Of a stretch of 64,000 nucleotides of DNA, positions 34,881 to 44,019 are shown one piece after another (the stretch's first letter is position 1; each line of letters opens with the position of its first letter). The stretch covers positions 1-64,000 of the forward strand of contig DASTMZ010000088.1 in assembly GCA_035713725.1 (NCBI GenBank). Reading direction: 5' to 3'. A program made the position numbers and the translations under genes. The notes under the pieces are model-generated. The model was not told the origin of the DNA and ran no database searches. It saw only the letters and a program-made list of their open reading frames with translations. Origin of the DNA: DASQPR01 sp035713725. GTDB lineage: Bacteria; Actinomycetota; Actinomycetes; Mycobacteriales; Micromonosporaceae.

Positions 34881-35234
34881 CTACTTCGCGCGCTTCACCG
34901 CGGCGGCGAGCACCCTGGCGTGGCTCAGCGCGACATCGGATGTCGCGGTCAGCAGTGTCACGGTGCCGGATTTCGCGCGGCGGCGCAGGTCGGCGACCGC
35001 CGCGCTGCGTTCCGGGTCGGCCAGCTCGGTAAGGTATCGCCGTTCGAACTCGGCGAACCGGTCCGGTCGGTGGCCGTACCACTTCCGCAGCTCGGCCGAC
35101 GGCGCGACCTGCTTGTACCACTGATCGATGTGCGCGGTCTCCTTGCGTAGGCCACGCGGCCACAGCCCGTCGACGAGCACGCGGTCGCCGTCATCCGGTG
35201 CCGGTGCCGTGTAGACCCGAGCGACTCGCAGCAT
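34881..35234 (-). CDS. DUF488 family protein
   Basis: A 117-residue protein of the DUF488 (YeaO-like) family, with VYTAPAPDDGDRVLVDGLWPRGL at the start, then W-x3-VAPSAELRKWYGHRPDRFAEF and TLLTATSDVALSHA. The family is widespread and uncharacterised, sometimes linked to heavy-metal or uroporphyrin genes. All conserved blocks are present. Convergent with araA and divergent from the S9 peptidase. Confidence 0.9.
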   Translation of the reverse strand: MLRVARVYTAPAPDDGDRVLVDGLWPRGLRKETAHIDQWYKQVAPSAELRKWYGHRPDRFAEFERRYLTELADPERSAAVADLRRRAKSGTVTLLTATSDVALSHARVLAAAVKRAK

Positions 35235-35294
35235 CGCACTCCCCCGTCCCGAACGGGTTGGACGCCTCTAAGCACAGCATGATAGGAGAGACGG

Positions 35295-37367
35295 GTGACC
35301 GACTCCGATATGCCCCAACCGGACAACTCTCCGTTCCACCAGCTCGACGACTTCATCGCGCTACCGCGCGTGAGTGGGCTGGTGCTGAGCCCCGACGGCT
35401 CGCGACTGATCACCTCGGTCGCCACTCTCGACCCCAAGAAGACCCGCTATGTCAATGCGCTCTGGGAGGTTGACCCGGCAGGCGTTCGCCCAGCGCGGCG
35501 GCTGACCCGCAGCGCGAAGGGCGAGTCCGGCGCGGCGTTCCTGCCGGACGGCTCGATCGCCTTCGTCAGCGCGCGGCCGGATCCGGCCGCCGAAGATTCC
35601 GACGACGAGAAGGCCGCGCTCTGGCAGCTTCCGGCCGGTGGCGGCGAGGCGCGCGTGATCGCCACCCGGCCGGGCGGTGTGTCCGGTGTCGTGGTGGCCG
35701 CCGAATCAGGCACGATCCTGGTCAGCTCGGCAACGCTGCCCGGCGCCGTCACGCGCGAGGACGACGAGAAGCGCCGCAAGGAGCGCAAGGACCGCAAGGT
35801 GTCCGCGATCCTGCATGAGACGTACCCGATCCGCTACTGGGACCACGACATCGGCCCGGACAGCCCTCGCTTGTTCGTCGGCGCACGCCCGTCCGGTGAT
35901 GGCGCGCCAGGAGCCGACCCCGAGCAGGTGACCCTGCAGGACATCACGCCGGACGCGGAGCGGGCGCTAGCCTCGGGCGAGCCGGCCTACGACATCACGC
36001 CGGACGGCACGACCGTGATCAGCTCATGGGCGCTGCCCGAGCAGGGCGGCAGCCGGGACGGCCTGGTCGTGATCGACGTGGCCAGCGGCGAACGCCGGGT
36101 ACTGCTCGGAGACCCCGATTTCGAGTACGGCGGGCCACGTATCTCACCGGACGGCGCGACGATCGCGGTGTCGGTGTTCCGGCGCGACACCGCCGACACC
36201 GCGCCGGACATCTGGATCGCGCTCGTCGATCTGGCCACCGGCGACTCGCGCGATCTCACCAAGGACTGGGACCGCTGGCCGTCGCGACCGGTGTGGACGC
36301 CGGACGGTTCGGCGTTGATCGTGTCCGCCGACGACGGCGGCGGCGCACCGCTGTTCCGCGTCGACGCGACGACCGGCGCGGTGGCGAGGCTCACCGGCGA
36401 CCAGGGTGCGTACTCGGATCCGCAGGTCTCGCCGGACGGCCGGTACGTCTACGCGATGCGCGCCGCGATCGATGCGCCGCCGGCACCCGTACGGGTGGCC
36501 GCCTCCACGCCGAACCAGCAGCCGACCTTCCTCAACGGTCCGGCACCAAAGCTCACGATGCCGGGAACGCTCAACGAGGTCACCGCGATCGCCGAGGACG
36601 GCAGCGCGCTGCGCGCCTGGCTGGTGCTGCCGGACGGCGCGTCCGCGGAGTCGCCGGCACCACTGCTGCTGTGGATTCACGGCGGGCCGCTGGGTTCGTG
36701 GAACGCCTGGGCATGGCGATGGAACCCGTGGCTCGCCGCGGCGCAGGGCTATGCGGTGCTGTTGCCGGATCCGGCGCTATCCACCGGGTACGGGTGGGAC
36801 TTCATCCAGCGCGGCTGGGGTTCGTGGGGCGGTTCGCCCTACACCGACCTGATGCGCGTGACGGATGCCGCCGAAGCACGCGATGACATCGACGCCACCC
36901 GGACCGGTGCGATGGGTGGCTCGTTCGGCGGCTACATGGCGAACTGGGTCGCCGGGCACACCGACCGCTTCAAGGGCATCGTGACGCACGCGAGCCTCTG
37001 GGCGCTGGATCAGTTCGGACCGACCACGGATGCGTACCACTACTGGCGGCGGGAGCTCACGCCCGAGCGCGCGCTCGCGAACAGCCCGCACCGTCATGTC
37101 GACGCGATCACCACACCGATGCTGGTGATCCACGGCGATCGGGACTACCGGGTGCCGATCGGCGAGGGTCTGCGGCTGTGGGCCGAGCTGTCCGAGCGGC
37201 ACCTGTCGGCCGACGGCACCACGCCGCACAAGTTCCTCTACTTCCCCGACGAGAACCACTGGGTGCTGTCGCCGCAGCACGCCAAGGTCTGGTACGACAC
37301 GGTGTTCGCATTCCTCACCGCGACCGTGCTCGGCGGCAAGTGGCAGACGCCGGAGATTCTCCGTTAG
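35295..37367 (+). CDS. S9 family peptidase (acylaminoacyl-peptidase/prolyl oligopeptidase type)
   Basis: A 690-residue serine peptidase. The N-terminal half is a beta-propeller with repeated SPDG blades (LSPDGSRL, ISPDGATI, VSPDGRYV). The C-terminal alpha/beta hydrolase has Ser543 in GGSFGGYMANW, Asp in VIHGDRDYRVP and His in PDENHWVLSP. No signal peptide, so cytoplasmic turnover of short peptides is expected. GTG 35295 follows AGGAGA. Confidence 0.92.
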   Translation: MTDSDMPQPDNSPFHQLDDFIALPRVSGLVLSPDGSRLITSVATLDPKKTRYVNALWEVDPAGVRPARRLTRSAKGESGAAFLPDGSIAFVSARPDPAAEDSDDEKAALWQLPAGGGEARVIATRPGGVSGVVVAAESGTILVSSATLPGAVTREDDEKRRKERKDRKVSAILHETYPIRYWDHDIGPDSPRLFVGARPSGDGAPGADPEQVTLQDITPDAERALASGEPAYDITPDGTTVISSWALPEQGGSRDGLVVIDVASGERRVLLGDPDFEYGGPRISPDGATIAVSVFRRDTADTAPDIWIALVDLATGDSRDLTKDWDRWPSRPVWTPDGSALIVSADDGGGAPLFRVDATTGAVARLTGDQGAYSDPQVSPDGRYVYAMRAAIDAPPAPVRVAASTPNQQPTFLNGPAPKLTMPGTLNEVTAIAEDGSALRAWLVLPDGASAESPAPLLLWIHGGPLGSWNAWAWRWNPWLAAAQGYAVLLPDPALSTGYGWDFIQRGWGSWGGSPYTDLMRVTDAAEARDDIDATRTGAMGGSFGGYMANWVAGHTDRFKGIVTHASLWALDQFGPTTDAYHYWRRELTPERALANSPHRHVDAITTPMLVIHGDRDYRVPIGEGLRLWAELSERHLSADGTTPHKFLYFPDENHWVLSPQHAKVWYDTVFAFLTATVLGGKWQTPEILR

Positions 37368-37447
37368 CCGAGGCATGTGATGGCGGTCGTGCCGCAGACC
37401 GACCCCGCCTGGTGTGTTCGACCGGCTGTCTCCCCCGTAGTTCCCGA

Positions 37448-37744
37448 TTAGGACCGTTGCGTGGGCGGCTGACTGCGCTCGCCGCCGCGCCACTGGGCAA
37501 TCTCGCGGTCGTACCGTCCTTCGCGCACGTCGCGCAGCGCGAACGCGTACCCCGCCTCGATCGCCCGCGTCATCATCAGTAGCACCGGCATTGGTGCGCC
37601 GACAAAGCCCCACCGTGATATCTCGGCGCCGACCGCGTGCTCCACGTCCCGCCGCGAGAACGCACGCCGGATCGCATAGTCGTGTAGCTGGTCAACTGCG
37701 CTGCACCACGCGCTGACCTCGTAGGCGGAGTAGCCCTGATCCAT
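37448..37744 (-). CDS. Hypothetical protein
   Basis: A 98-residue protein that I do not recognise. It has a mixed helical composition (AWCSAVDQLHDYAIRRAF and LMMTRAIEAGYAFALRDV) and a polar tail. No ribosome site is visible before ATG 37744, but the amino-acid make-up is protein-like and it fills an otherwise empty stretch. Moderate confidence only. Confidence 0.5.
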   Translation of the reverse strand: MDQGYSAYEVSAWCSAVDQLHDYAIRRAFSRRDVEHAVGAEISRWGFVGAPMPVLLMMTRAIEAGYAFALRDVREGRYDREIAQWRGGERSQPPTQRS

Positions 37745-37883
37745 GGGCGACAGTATTCCGGTGACACGCCACTACACGGCGTGTCGTTCACTCGTAGGTG
37801 GAACTGTCCGGCCGGCGTATCCGCAGGCACCGCTGCACCCGTTGGTCATCGGCGCGAAGTGTCAACCATCCGACTGTCGACCA

Positions 37884-38615
37884 TCAGCCGAACATGAGGT
37901 ATCGCGCGGGATCGGCGCCGTGCAGCCGGTACCGGCTCGGATCCGGCGAGCGGCCGGCCAGCATGCGGATGAACGTGGCGGAATCGGTCTCGAGCGTCGC
38001 CGTACCCGTCGCGTCGGAGCCTGTGGCGCCAGACCCAGTGGCGCCGGACGCGTCATCGATCCGGCCCAGTCGCAGCACCCGGTCCGGCAGCCGAACGTCG
38101 GTGCGCGGAATCACCGATCGCGACCGGCTGCTCAGGCGTTCGGCAAGCGTGAGTGCATCGTCGAGCCCCTCGCTCGCGTACGCGTCCGACCGGCCGAGCG
38201 CCTCGCGAACGTCGCCGCCGTGCGTCCACTCGCCGAGCGCGAGTCCGTCGAGCCGGCCGTTGGCGTGCGCGATGGCGGCCGCTGTCCCTTCGTACCCGCC
38301 GGCCAGCTCGGTGAGCAGCGTCGGGATCGGCCAGTCGCGTCGCCCGTCAACGTCACGCTGGTTCTCCTGCGGTGTGAACCCGTGCATCGTGCCGCTCGCC
38401 GCCATCGTCATGGCTGCCGCGCAATGGGCCAGGACATCGCGGATCGCCCAGCCCGGTAACGACGTCGCACGGTCGAAGTCGTCGGCCGGCAGCGCGCGCA
38501 GGATCGGCAGGAGCGCATCACGCTCGACGAGCAACAGTCGTGCGCCGGGCGACAGATCGGCGTACCAATCGCGACGGAATGCAGGAGCCACCGCACGAGC
38601 GTAGTGCGCAGGCAC
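37884..38615 (-). CDS. MDMPI/DinB-fold (maleylpyruvate isomerase N-terminal family) protein
   Basis: A 243-residue protein of the same actinobacterial superfamily as 5744-6562. The signature block is DDFDRATSLPGWAIRDVLAHCAAAM (metal His in LAHC), with EWTHGGDVREALG carrying another probable ligand. Near the C-terminus an Ala/Gly/Thr-rich loop is encoded by three 15-bp tandem units. Role unknown; relatives use mycothiol. Start uncertain: GTG codons shortly inside would also serve. Confidence 0.8.
   Translation of the reverse strand: MPAHYARAVAPAFRRDWYADLSPGARLLLVERDALLPILRALPADDFDRATSLPGWAIRDVLAHCAAAMTMAASGTMHGFTPQENQRDVDGRRDWPIPTLLTELAGGYEGTAAAIAHANGRLDGLALGEWTHGGDVREALGRSDAYASEGLDDALTLAERLSSRSRSVIPRTDVRLPDRVLRLGRIDDASGATGSGATGSDATGTATLETDSATFIRMLAGRSPDPSRYRLHGADPARYLMFG
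38005..38049 (-). repeat. Three 15-bp tandem units inside the 3' part of an MDMPI gene
   Basis: Units at 38005-38019, 38020-38034 and 38035-38049. In frame on the minus strand they encode a five-residue repeat rich in Gly, Ala, Thr and Ser. They extend a loop rather than the folded core. Confidence 0.7.
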
Positions 38616-38865
38616 GACAATGCGGCGGGCACGCCCGCGTGCGCCAACCGCTCCTCGCGGTCGCCCGCGGTCGCTCGTGTCGAGCAGCGAGGGTTCGATG
38701 CCCTTGACTGTCGCGTGACGTCGTCAAACAATTTGCATTGACACTGCATTGATGCGACGCGCCGGTCCGTTTCGTCGCTCCCCGCCTGTCCATCGCCGCC
38801 GCGCTCGCTCGATGTAGGCCGCGAACTCCCACGTTGTCGCACCGCACGCCAGATGGAGACAAGCG

Positions 38866-40464
38866 ATGTTCGGAGTTGGGATCGGCCGGCGGCCACGCAC
38901 CCGGATCGGGCTTGCGGCCGTCGCGATGGGTTCGCTGATCGCGAGCTTGACCGCGGTGAGCGCGAGCGCCTCGACCGTCGACCAGGGCGCGAACGCCGCG
39001 CCGGTGATCCAGACGGCGGGCGGCGCGGTGCTCGGTAAGACCGCCGGCACCGTCGACGAGTTCCTCGGTGTGCCATACGCCGCGCCGCCGGTTGGTGCGT
39101 TGCGCTGGCAGCCGCCGCAGCCGGCCGCGCGCTGGCATGGCGTGCGCGACGCGACCCAGTTCGCGCCGCACTGCGCGCAGTCGCCGTCGCCCTTCGGGCA
39201 GGCCACCACGTCGGAGGACTGCCTATACCTGAACGTGTACACGCCGACGAACGTCCACCAGGGACCAAAGCGCCCGGTGATGGTATGGATCCACGGCGGT
39301 GCGCTGGTCACCGGGGAGAGCAACGACTACGACCCGACCCAGCTCGTCGCGGATGGGGCGGTCGTGGTGACGATCAACTACCGGCTCGGTGCGCTCGGTT
39401 TCCTCGCCCATCCCGCGCTTGCCGCCGCCGACGGATCGTCTGGTGACTACGGTCTGATAGATCAGCAGGCCGCGCTGAGCTGGGTGCAGTCGAACATCGT
39501 CCACTTCGGCGGCGACAAGCACAACGTGACGATCTTCGGCGAGTCGGCCGGCGGCCTCAGCGTCCTGTCGCAACTCGTTTCTCCGCGTGCGCACGGCCTG
39601 TTCGACCGCGCGATCGTGGAGAGTGGCGCCTACGCCCTCAGCACCACGTCGCTCGCCGCCGCCGAGTCGGCCGGTGAGTCATTCGCAACCCAGGTCGGTT
39701 GCGCCGACCAGACCGCCGCGTGCCTGCGCGGCGTCCCGGTCGCGACGATCCTCGCAAATCAGAACGCCGCCGGCTACACACCCAACGTCGACGGCGACGT
39801 GCTGACCCAGTCGATCAAGCCGGCGCTGGTCAGTGGCCAGTTCAACCGGGTGCCCGTCGTCAATGGCTCGAACCACGACGAGTGGCGGCTGTTCGTGGCG
39901 CTTTCGGCACTCCAGGGCGCGCCGGTCACCGCCGCGAACTACCCGGCGATGATCTCGTCGACGCTCGGAGTGCCGCCGGCCGTCGCGGCGGCGATCGCGG
40001 CGTTGTACCCGCTGAGCGCATTCCCCAGCCCGTCGGAGGCGCTCGGCGCGGTCGGCACCGACGCGATCTTCGCCTGCCCGGCACTGACCGTCGACCAGTC
40101 CGTGTCGAACTACGTGCCGACGTTCGCGTACGAGTTCAACGACGAGAACGCGCCGCAGCTGTTCCTGCCTCCGGTCGGGTTCCCGTACGGAGCGGCACAC
40201 GCGTCGGAGATCCAGTACCTGTTCGGTCTGACGGCCGCGTTCCCCGCGACGCTCACAGCGGCGCAGCGCCAACTCGCGTCCGCCATGCGGGCGTACTGGA
40301 CGACGTTCGCCCGGTTCGGCTTCCCGTCGTCGCCGTCGGTGCCGCCGTGGCCGAACTTCACCACCGCGAGTCAGCGGATGGAGTCGTTGACCCCGCCGAC
40401 GCCACAGGCAGAGACGGACTTTGCCGCCGTACACAAGTGTGCGTTCTGGGCACTCGGCGGCTGA
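38866..40464 (+). CDS. Secreted type-B carboxylesterase
   Basis: A 532-residue exported esterase/lipase. A signal peptide ends near residue 37 (SASASTVDQG). The type-B landmarks are EFLGVPYAAPPVGALRW, EDCLYLNVYTP, HGGALVTG for the oxyanion hole and GESAGGLS with Ser227; the His lies in AAHASEIQYLFG. Such enzymes hydrolyse ester bonds in plant or xenobiotic substrates. GGAG precedes ATG 38866. It converges with the dehalogenase gene. Confidence 0.92.
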   Translation: MFGVGIGRRPRTRIGLAAVAMGSLIASLTAVSASASTVDQGANAAPVIQTAGGAVLGKTAGTVDEFLGVPYAAPPVGALRWQPPQPAARWHGVRDATQFAPHCAQSPSPFGQATTSEDCLYLNVYTPTNVHQGPKRPVMVWIHGGALVTGESNDYDPTQLVADGAVVVTINYRLGALGFLAHPALAAADGSSGDYGLIDQQAALSWVQSNIVHFGGDKHNVTIFGESAGGLSVLSQLVSPRAHGLFDRAIVESGAYALSTTSLAAAESAGESFATQVGCADQTAACLRGVPVATILANQNAAGYTPNVDGDVLTQSIKPALVSGQFNRVPVVNGSNHDEWRLFVALSALQGAPVTAANYPAMISSTLGVPPAVAAAIAALYPLSAFPSPSEALGAVGTDAIFACPALTVDQSVSNYVPTFAYEFNDENAPQLFLPPVGFPYGAAHASEIQYLFGLTAAFPATLTAAQRQLASAMRAYWTTFARFGFPSSPSVPPWPNFTTASQRMESLTPPTPQAETDFAAVHKCAFWALGG

Positions 40465-40492
40465 CCGTTCCGGCCGCCGGGGTCGAGCAGAA

Positions 40493-41416
40493 TCAGCCGG
40501 CCGGTCCGAGGAAGGTCAGGATGGCGTCGCCGAATCGATCCGGCGCGTCTTCCTGGAGGAAATGCCCGGCGCCCGCGATGACCGGATGGTCGCGATGGCG
40601 GGCGCCGGGCACCAGCCGGGTGAACCGCGGTGCCATCGGCCCAGTGATCGGATCGCTGTCGCTGAACGCGACCAGGAACGGCTTGCGCCATGCGCGCAGC
40701 ACCAACCATGCGGCGCGGTTCGCTGCCGACGCCGGGTCGTCCGGCCGGATCGGCACCAGGTCCGGCATGGCACGCGGACCGGCCTTGAAGGACTCGTCCG
40801 GAAACGGCGCGTCGTACGCCGCTCGTACGTCGTCGGCGAGCGTCGTCACACAGCCGGACTGGACGTACCTCGCGATGTCCAGCGATGCGCTGGCACGCAC
40901 CGACGTACGGAACCGGTGCCACTGCTGCGGCATCTCGGCGTCGCCGGTCGGCAGGCCGGTGTTGGCGACCACCGCCGACGCGAAGCGGTGCGGAATCGCG
41001 GCCAGCATCCGCAGCCCGATCAGCCCGCCCCAGTCCTGGCCGACCAGGCAGATGTCGCGCAGTCCGAGCGTGTCGATGACCAGCGCGGTGGTCCACGCCA
41101 CGTGCCGCGCGTACGTATGGTCGGCCACTTCCGCCGGCTTGTCCGACCGGCCGAAGCCGACCAGATCCGGTGCCACGGCTCGAAAGCCGGCGCCGGCCAG
41201 GATCCGGATGACGTGCCGGTAGAGAAAGGACCACGACGGCTCGCCGTGCAACAGCAGCACGGCCGGCCCGGATCCCTCGTCGACGTACGCCATCCGCAGC
41301 GTCCCGCCGCTGCCGTCGGGTACGTCTGCGTAGTGTGCCGTGAAGTCGAAGTCCGGAAGGTCATCGAAGCGCTCGTCCGGCGTACGCATCGTCCGCATGT
41401 CAATGATCATCGTCAT
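40493..41416 (-). CDS. Haloalkane dehalogenase, subfamily I type
   Basis: A 307-residue alpha/beta hydrolase that hydrolyses carbon-halogen bonds. The nucleophile is Asp128 in VGQDWGG, followed by the halide-holding Trp129. The sequence HGEPSWSFLYR with Glu after HG places it in the DhlA-like HLD-I group rather than the Asn-bearing HLD-II group; the catalytic His is in AGAGHFLQED. The start is unsure among several ATGs at 41389-41416. It lies 28 bp downstream of a MarR-like gene on the same strand and may be its target. Confidence 0.88.
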   Translation of the reverse strand: MTMIIDMRTMRTPDERFDDLPDFDFTAHYADVPDGSGGTLRMAYVDEGSGPAVLLLHGEPSWSFLYRHVIRILAGAGFRAVAPDLVGFGRSDKPAEVADHTYARHVAWTTALVIDTLGLRDICLVGQDWGGLIGLRMLAAIPHRFASAVVANTGLPTGDAEMPQQWHRFRTSVRASASLDIARYVQSGCVTTLADDVRAAYDAPFPDESFKAGPRAMPDLVPIRPDDPASAANRAAWLVLRAWRKPFLVAFSDSDPITGPMAPRFTRLVPGARHRDHPVIAGAGHFLQEDAPDRFGDAILTFLGPAG

Positions 41417-41444
41417 CGGACCGCTCGCCGACAAGGCCGTGACC

Positions 41445-42497
41445 TCAGCTGCCGTCCGGATACCCGCCCCGATGCAGCACCATCGGCTGATGCGGCAGTG
41501 CCGCGGCGGGGTCGGCCAGCATCGCTTCGGTTCGCGCTCGGTACGGATTGTGCGCTCGCCAACCATCCGGGTACGGCCGCAGCCCGAGTGCCAGCCGCTC
41601 GCCGGTGATGAGCGCACTGCGCACGCGGTCGACGTCCCGGGCCGCTCGCGTGCGCCAGCGGTCCTCGATGGCGGCAACGATGCGCGGGTGCCGTGCTCGT
41701 GCCTTCGCGCCGTTCGTGGTCAGCCGAGCGACCTTCGTCCGTCGCGTTGGCTCCGCCGCCACCTCGACAAGACCGTGACGCGACAGGAAGCCAAGCGACG
41801 ATGCGATCGCCTCCTTCGAGACGCCGGACAGCCCCGGCAGATCGCGAACCGGTGTTCCGTCGGACGCGATCACCCGCAGCACGTCTGCGCTCATCGGCAG
41901 AGACAATTGGGACTCGGCTTCGTAATCGAGCGTGAACGACAGCAACACCTGCGAGAGCAAGGCAGCGAGGTCCTCCGGCGGCGCGCCGGGCACGTCTCGT
42001 ACGTGGTCGGAGCGCATGCCGTCCGCGTAGCCGACGACCGGCAGATAGCGGGGCAGGCTCGGATCAGCGAACGCCGACAAGGCTTCCCGCAAATCGTCGA
42101 TGACAACGTCGCCGAATCGCTCCCGCCATCGTTGCTCGATTTCGTCCGCCAGCGGCCGCCACACGCGTTGCGCAGCGCGACCGCCACGCGTCAGCCGCAC
42201 CCACCGCTCCGCGGCCGGCCGATCCGCCGGCTCGACGGTCACGTATCCCCAACGCTCGAGACCACCGAGGTTCGTGATCCGCGCCGGGCCGCGCATCTCG
42301 TGGAGCGGAACACCGCCGTCGGGTATCAGGCGCATGAAGTTCGACCACATCGCCATCGACGTGAGCCACGGCCCACGGTTGCTACCGCCAACCGCCGTGC
42401 GATGTGGCATCCGATGTTCGAACTCGTTGTCGAACTCGATGGTGAAGGCGACGAGTGCCTGCGAGAGCAGGGTCGGGAACGGGAGCCGGTCGACCAT
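41445..42497 (-). CDS. Double winged-helix MarR-like regulator
   Basis: A 350-residue protein with two related winged-helix halves. The first includes LIPDGGVPLHEMRGPARITNLGGLERWGYV and the second VIASDGTPVRDLPGLSGVSKEAIASSLGFL, each ending in a helix and wing with RLTRGGRAA or RLTTNGAKA. Tandem MarR-like proteins of this size in actinobacteria are uncharacterised; the pseudo-dimer could bind DNA as a monomer. It sits directly upstream of the dehalogenase. ATG 42497 or GTG 42503 start. Confidence 0.78.
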   Translation of the reverse strand: MVDRLPFPTLLSQALVAFTIEFDNEFEHRMPHRTAVGGSNRGPWLTSMAMWSNFMRLIPDGGVPLHEMRGPARITNLGGLERWGYVTVEPADRPAAERWVRLTRGGRAAQRVWRPLADEIEQRWRERFGDVVIDDLREALSAFADPSLPRYLPVVGYADGMRSDHVRDVPGAPPEDLAALLSQVLLSFTLDYEAESQLSLPMSADVLRVIASDGTPVRDLPGLSGVSKEAIASSLGFLSRHGLVEVAAEPTRRTKVARLTTNGAKARARHPRIVAAIEDRWRTRAARDVDRVRSALITGERLALGLRPYPDGWRAHNPYRARTEAMLADPAAALPHQPMVLHRGGYPDGS

Positions 42498-42551
42498 GCC
42501 CACACCCTATGGACGGCAACCGACAACCGGCTCACGGCGTCGTCTCGGTGA

Positions 42552-42575
42552 CCGCGGCTTGGGCCCGCGGCTTGG
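42552..42575 (+). repeat. CCGCGGCTTGG repeated at 13-bp period
   Basis: Copies at 42552-42562 and 42565-42575, in the gap beyond the stop of the GYD-domain gene. Confidence 0.5.
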
Positions 42576-42603
42576 CACCTCGGTTTCGTAGCGCGAAATG
42601 GTC

Positions 42604-42897
42604 TCAGCCGAGCTTGCCGACGATGCTCGTGAACTCGTCGGCGTCGAACGCGCGCAGCGTCTTGGTGCGGACGTTGCCTTGCGCGCCGAGCCCGAGCAGG
42701 AACGCGGTGCCGGTCTCGTCGTCCGGGAACTCCGCGATGCTGACGAGGTCATATTCGCCGACCGTCCAATAGATGCCGGTGATCTTTCCGCCCATCCGCT
42801 GCGCCAGGGCCTTCGCGGCATCGGCGCGGTCGGTGGAGCTCGCAAACTCGTGGATGCCCTGTTCGGTCCAGTTGATCAGACTGACGTACGTCGGCAT
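42604..42897 (-). CDS. GYD domain protein
   Basis: A 97-residue ferredoxin-like-fold protein. YVSLINWTEQGIHEF, KITGIYWTVGEYDLVSIAEFPDDETGTAFLL and GNVRTKTLRAF are the family marks, including the central GEYD that names the group. Role unknown; the fold resembles dimeric alpha/beta barrels. GGAGG before ATG 42897 sets the start. Confidence 0.92.
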   Translation of the reverse strand: MPTYVSLINWTEQGIHEFASSTDRADAAKALAQRMGGKITGIYWTVGEYDLVSIAEFPDDETGTAFLLGLGAQGNVRTKTLRAFDADEFTSIVGKLG

Positions 42898-43044
42898 GGC
42901 GCTCACCTCCGCTGGGGATACTCGGCGACCGACCTCGGTCATGCCGAGCGATCTGAGCGTGAAATTGCGAAACCCGAATATAGGCACGTACCGGCAGCGC
43001 CCGCGTGGAATCCGGGAACGCGGCCGGTCTGGCTGCCGTGACGG

Positions 43045-43890
43045 CTAGCGGTAGACCCAAACCGTCGTGCCGATCGGGTCGAGATTCATCGACCAGACCC
43101 AGTCGATCGCTTCGTTGCTGATCCGTACGCAGCCGTGCGACACGGGATGCGCAGGCACATAGCTGTCGCCGTGGATGGCGACCCCGCCGTCGAAGAACCG
43201 CGGGCGCCACAGCAGACCCAACGGGCCGTTGTCCGGTCCGTCGATGGTTCGGTACGTCTTGAACCGGCCGCGGGGGGTCACGGCGACCTCACGCTGGCCG
43301 TGTTCGGTGAACGTGTAGCCACCGCCGGTGGACGTGTTCAGGATGTACTTGACCTGGCCACCGACGACGAACAGCACCAGGTCGCGCTTCAGGTCGACCT
43401 CGATCAGCGTGCCCGACGTGCTGCGCGCCTTCGGTCGCACCCCGGCGTCGAGTGCGCGTGCGGTAGCGCTCGAGACCGTACCGGTCGCCTTGATGCCGGC
43501 CGCCTTCTGCAGTGCGAACACCGCCTGCTGAGTCGCGTCGCCGAACTTGCCGTCGATCTTGCCGGCCCAGTATCCGAGGTCGGTCAGCTTCCGCTGCAAC
43601 TGCGTGACGGCCGCTCCCTTGCTGCCCTCCTTGAGCTTGACGAGCGAGATCGGCGGCGGTGGCGGCGCGGCGGGCGGCGTGGTCGGCCCCGGACTGGCCG
43701 AAGCGGTGGCGCCCGGCGACGACGTACCGCTTGCAGACGGCGAGATCGACGGCGTCGCACCGGACGTAGCGGCGACGTTGTGACTCGCCGTATTGATCGC
43801 AGGCGGGGATGAGCAAGCGGTAACGCCGATGATCGCGGCCAGCGCGACTCCGGTGAACGCGAGGGGACGGCTGACACGTGCGCGACTCAT
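43045..43890 (-). CDS. L,D-transpeptidase (YkuD) lipoprotein with peptidoglycan-binding domain
   Basis: A 281-residue cell-wall enzyme that makes 3-3 cross-links. Signal segment with lipobox VTAC (Cys26), then a Ser/Pro/Thr linker of about 55 residues that spans the wall, a peptidoglycan-binding domain (LKEGSKGAAVTQLQRKLTDL, residues about 82-142) and the YkuD domain. Catalytic Cys254 is in SHGCVRI, with the partner His in AIHGDSYVP. ATG 43890 starts the lipoprotein signal. Confidence 0.93.
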   Translation of the reverse strand: MSRARVSRPLAFTGVALAAIIGVTACSSPPAINTASHNVAATSGATPSISPSASGTSSPGATASASPGPTTPPAAPPPPPISLVKLKEGSKGAAVTQLQRKLTDLGYWAGKIDGKFGDATQQAVFALQKAAGIKATGTVSSATARALDAGVRPKARSTSGTLIEVDLKRDLVLFVVGGQVKYILNTSTGGGYTFTEHGQREVAVTPRGRFKTYRTIDGPDNGPLGLLWRPRFFDGGVAIHGDSYVPAHPVSHGCVRISNEAIDWVWSMNLDPIGTTVWVYR

Positions 43891-44019
43891 GAGGCCAGTG
43901 TTACCGAAAAGATCGAAACCGTCGACGCCCGGTCTCACAGCGTTCGCCTAGCTGTCATGACCCGAGCGCCGACGCTTGCTGCCCGCGGGTTCGCGAGGCA
44001 GCGAGCGCCATGCGCTGCC

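Noticed and set aside
38738..38743. TTGACA as -35 box for the carboxylesterase gene
   Set aside because: No acceptable -10 element at 16-19 bp downstream; a promoter there is likely but not located.
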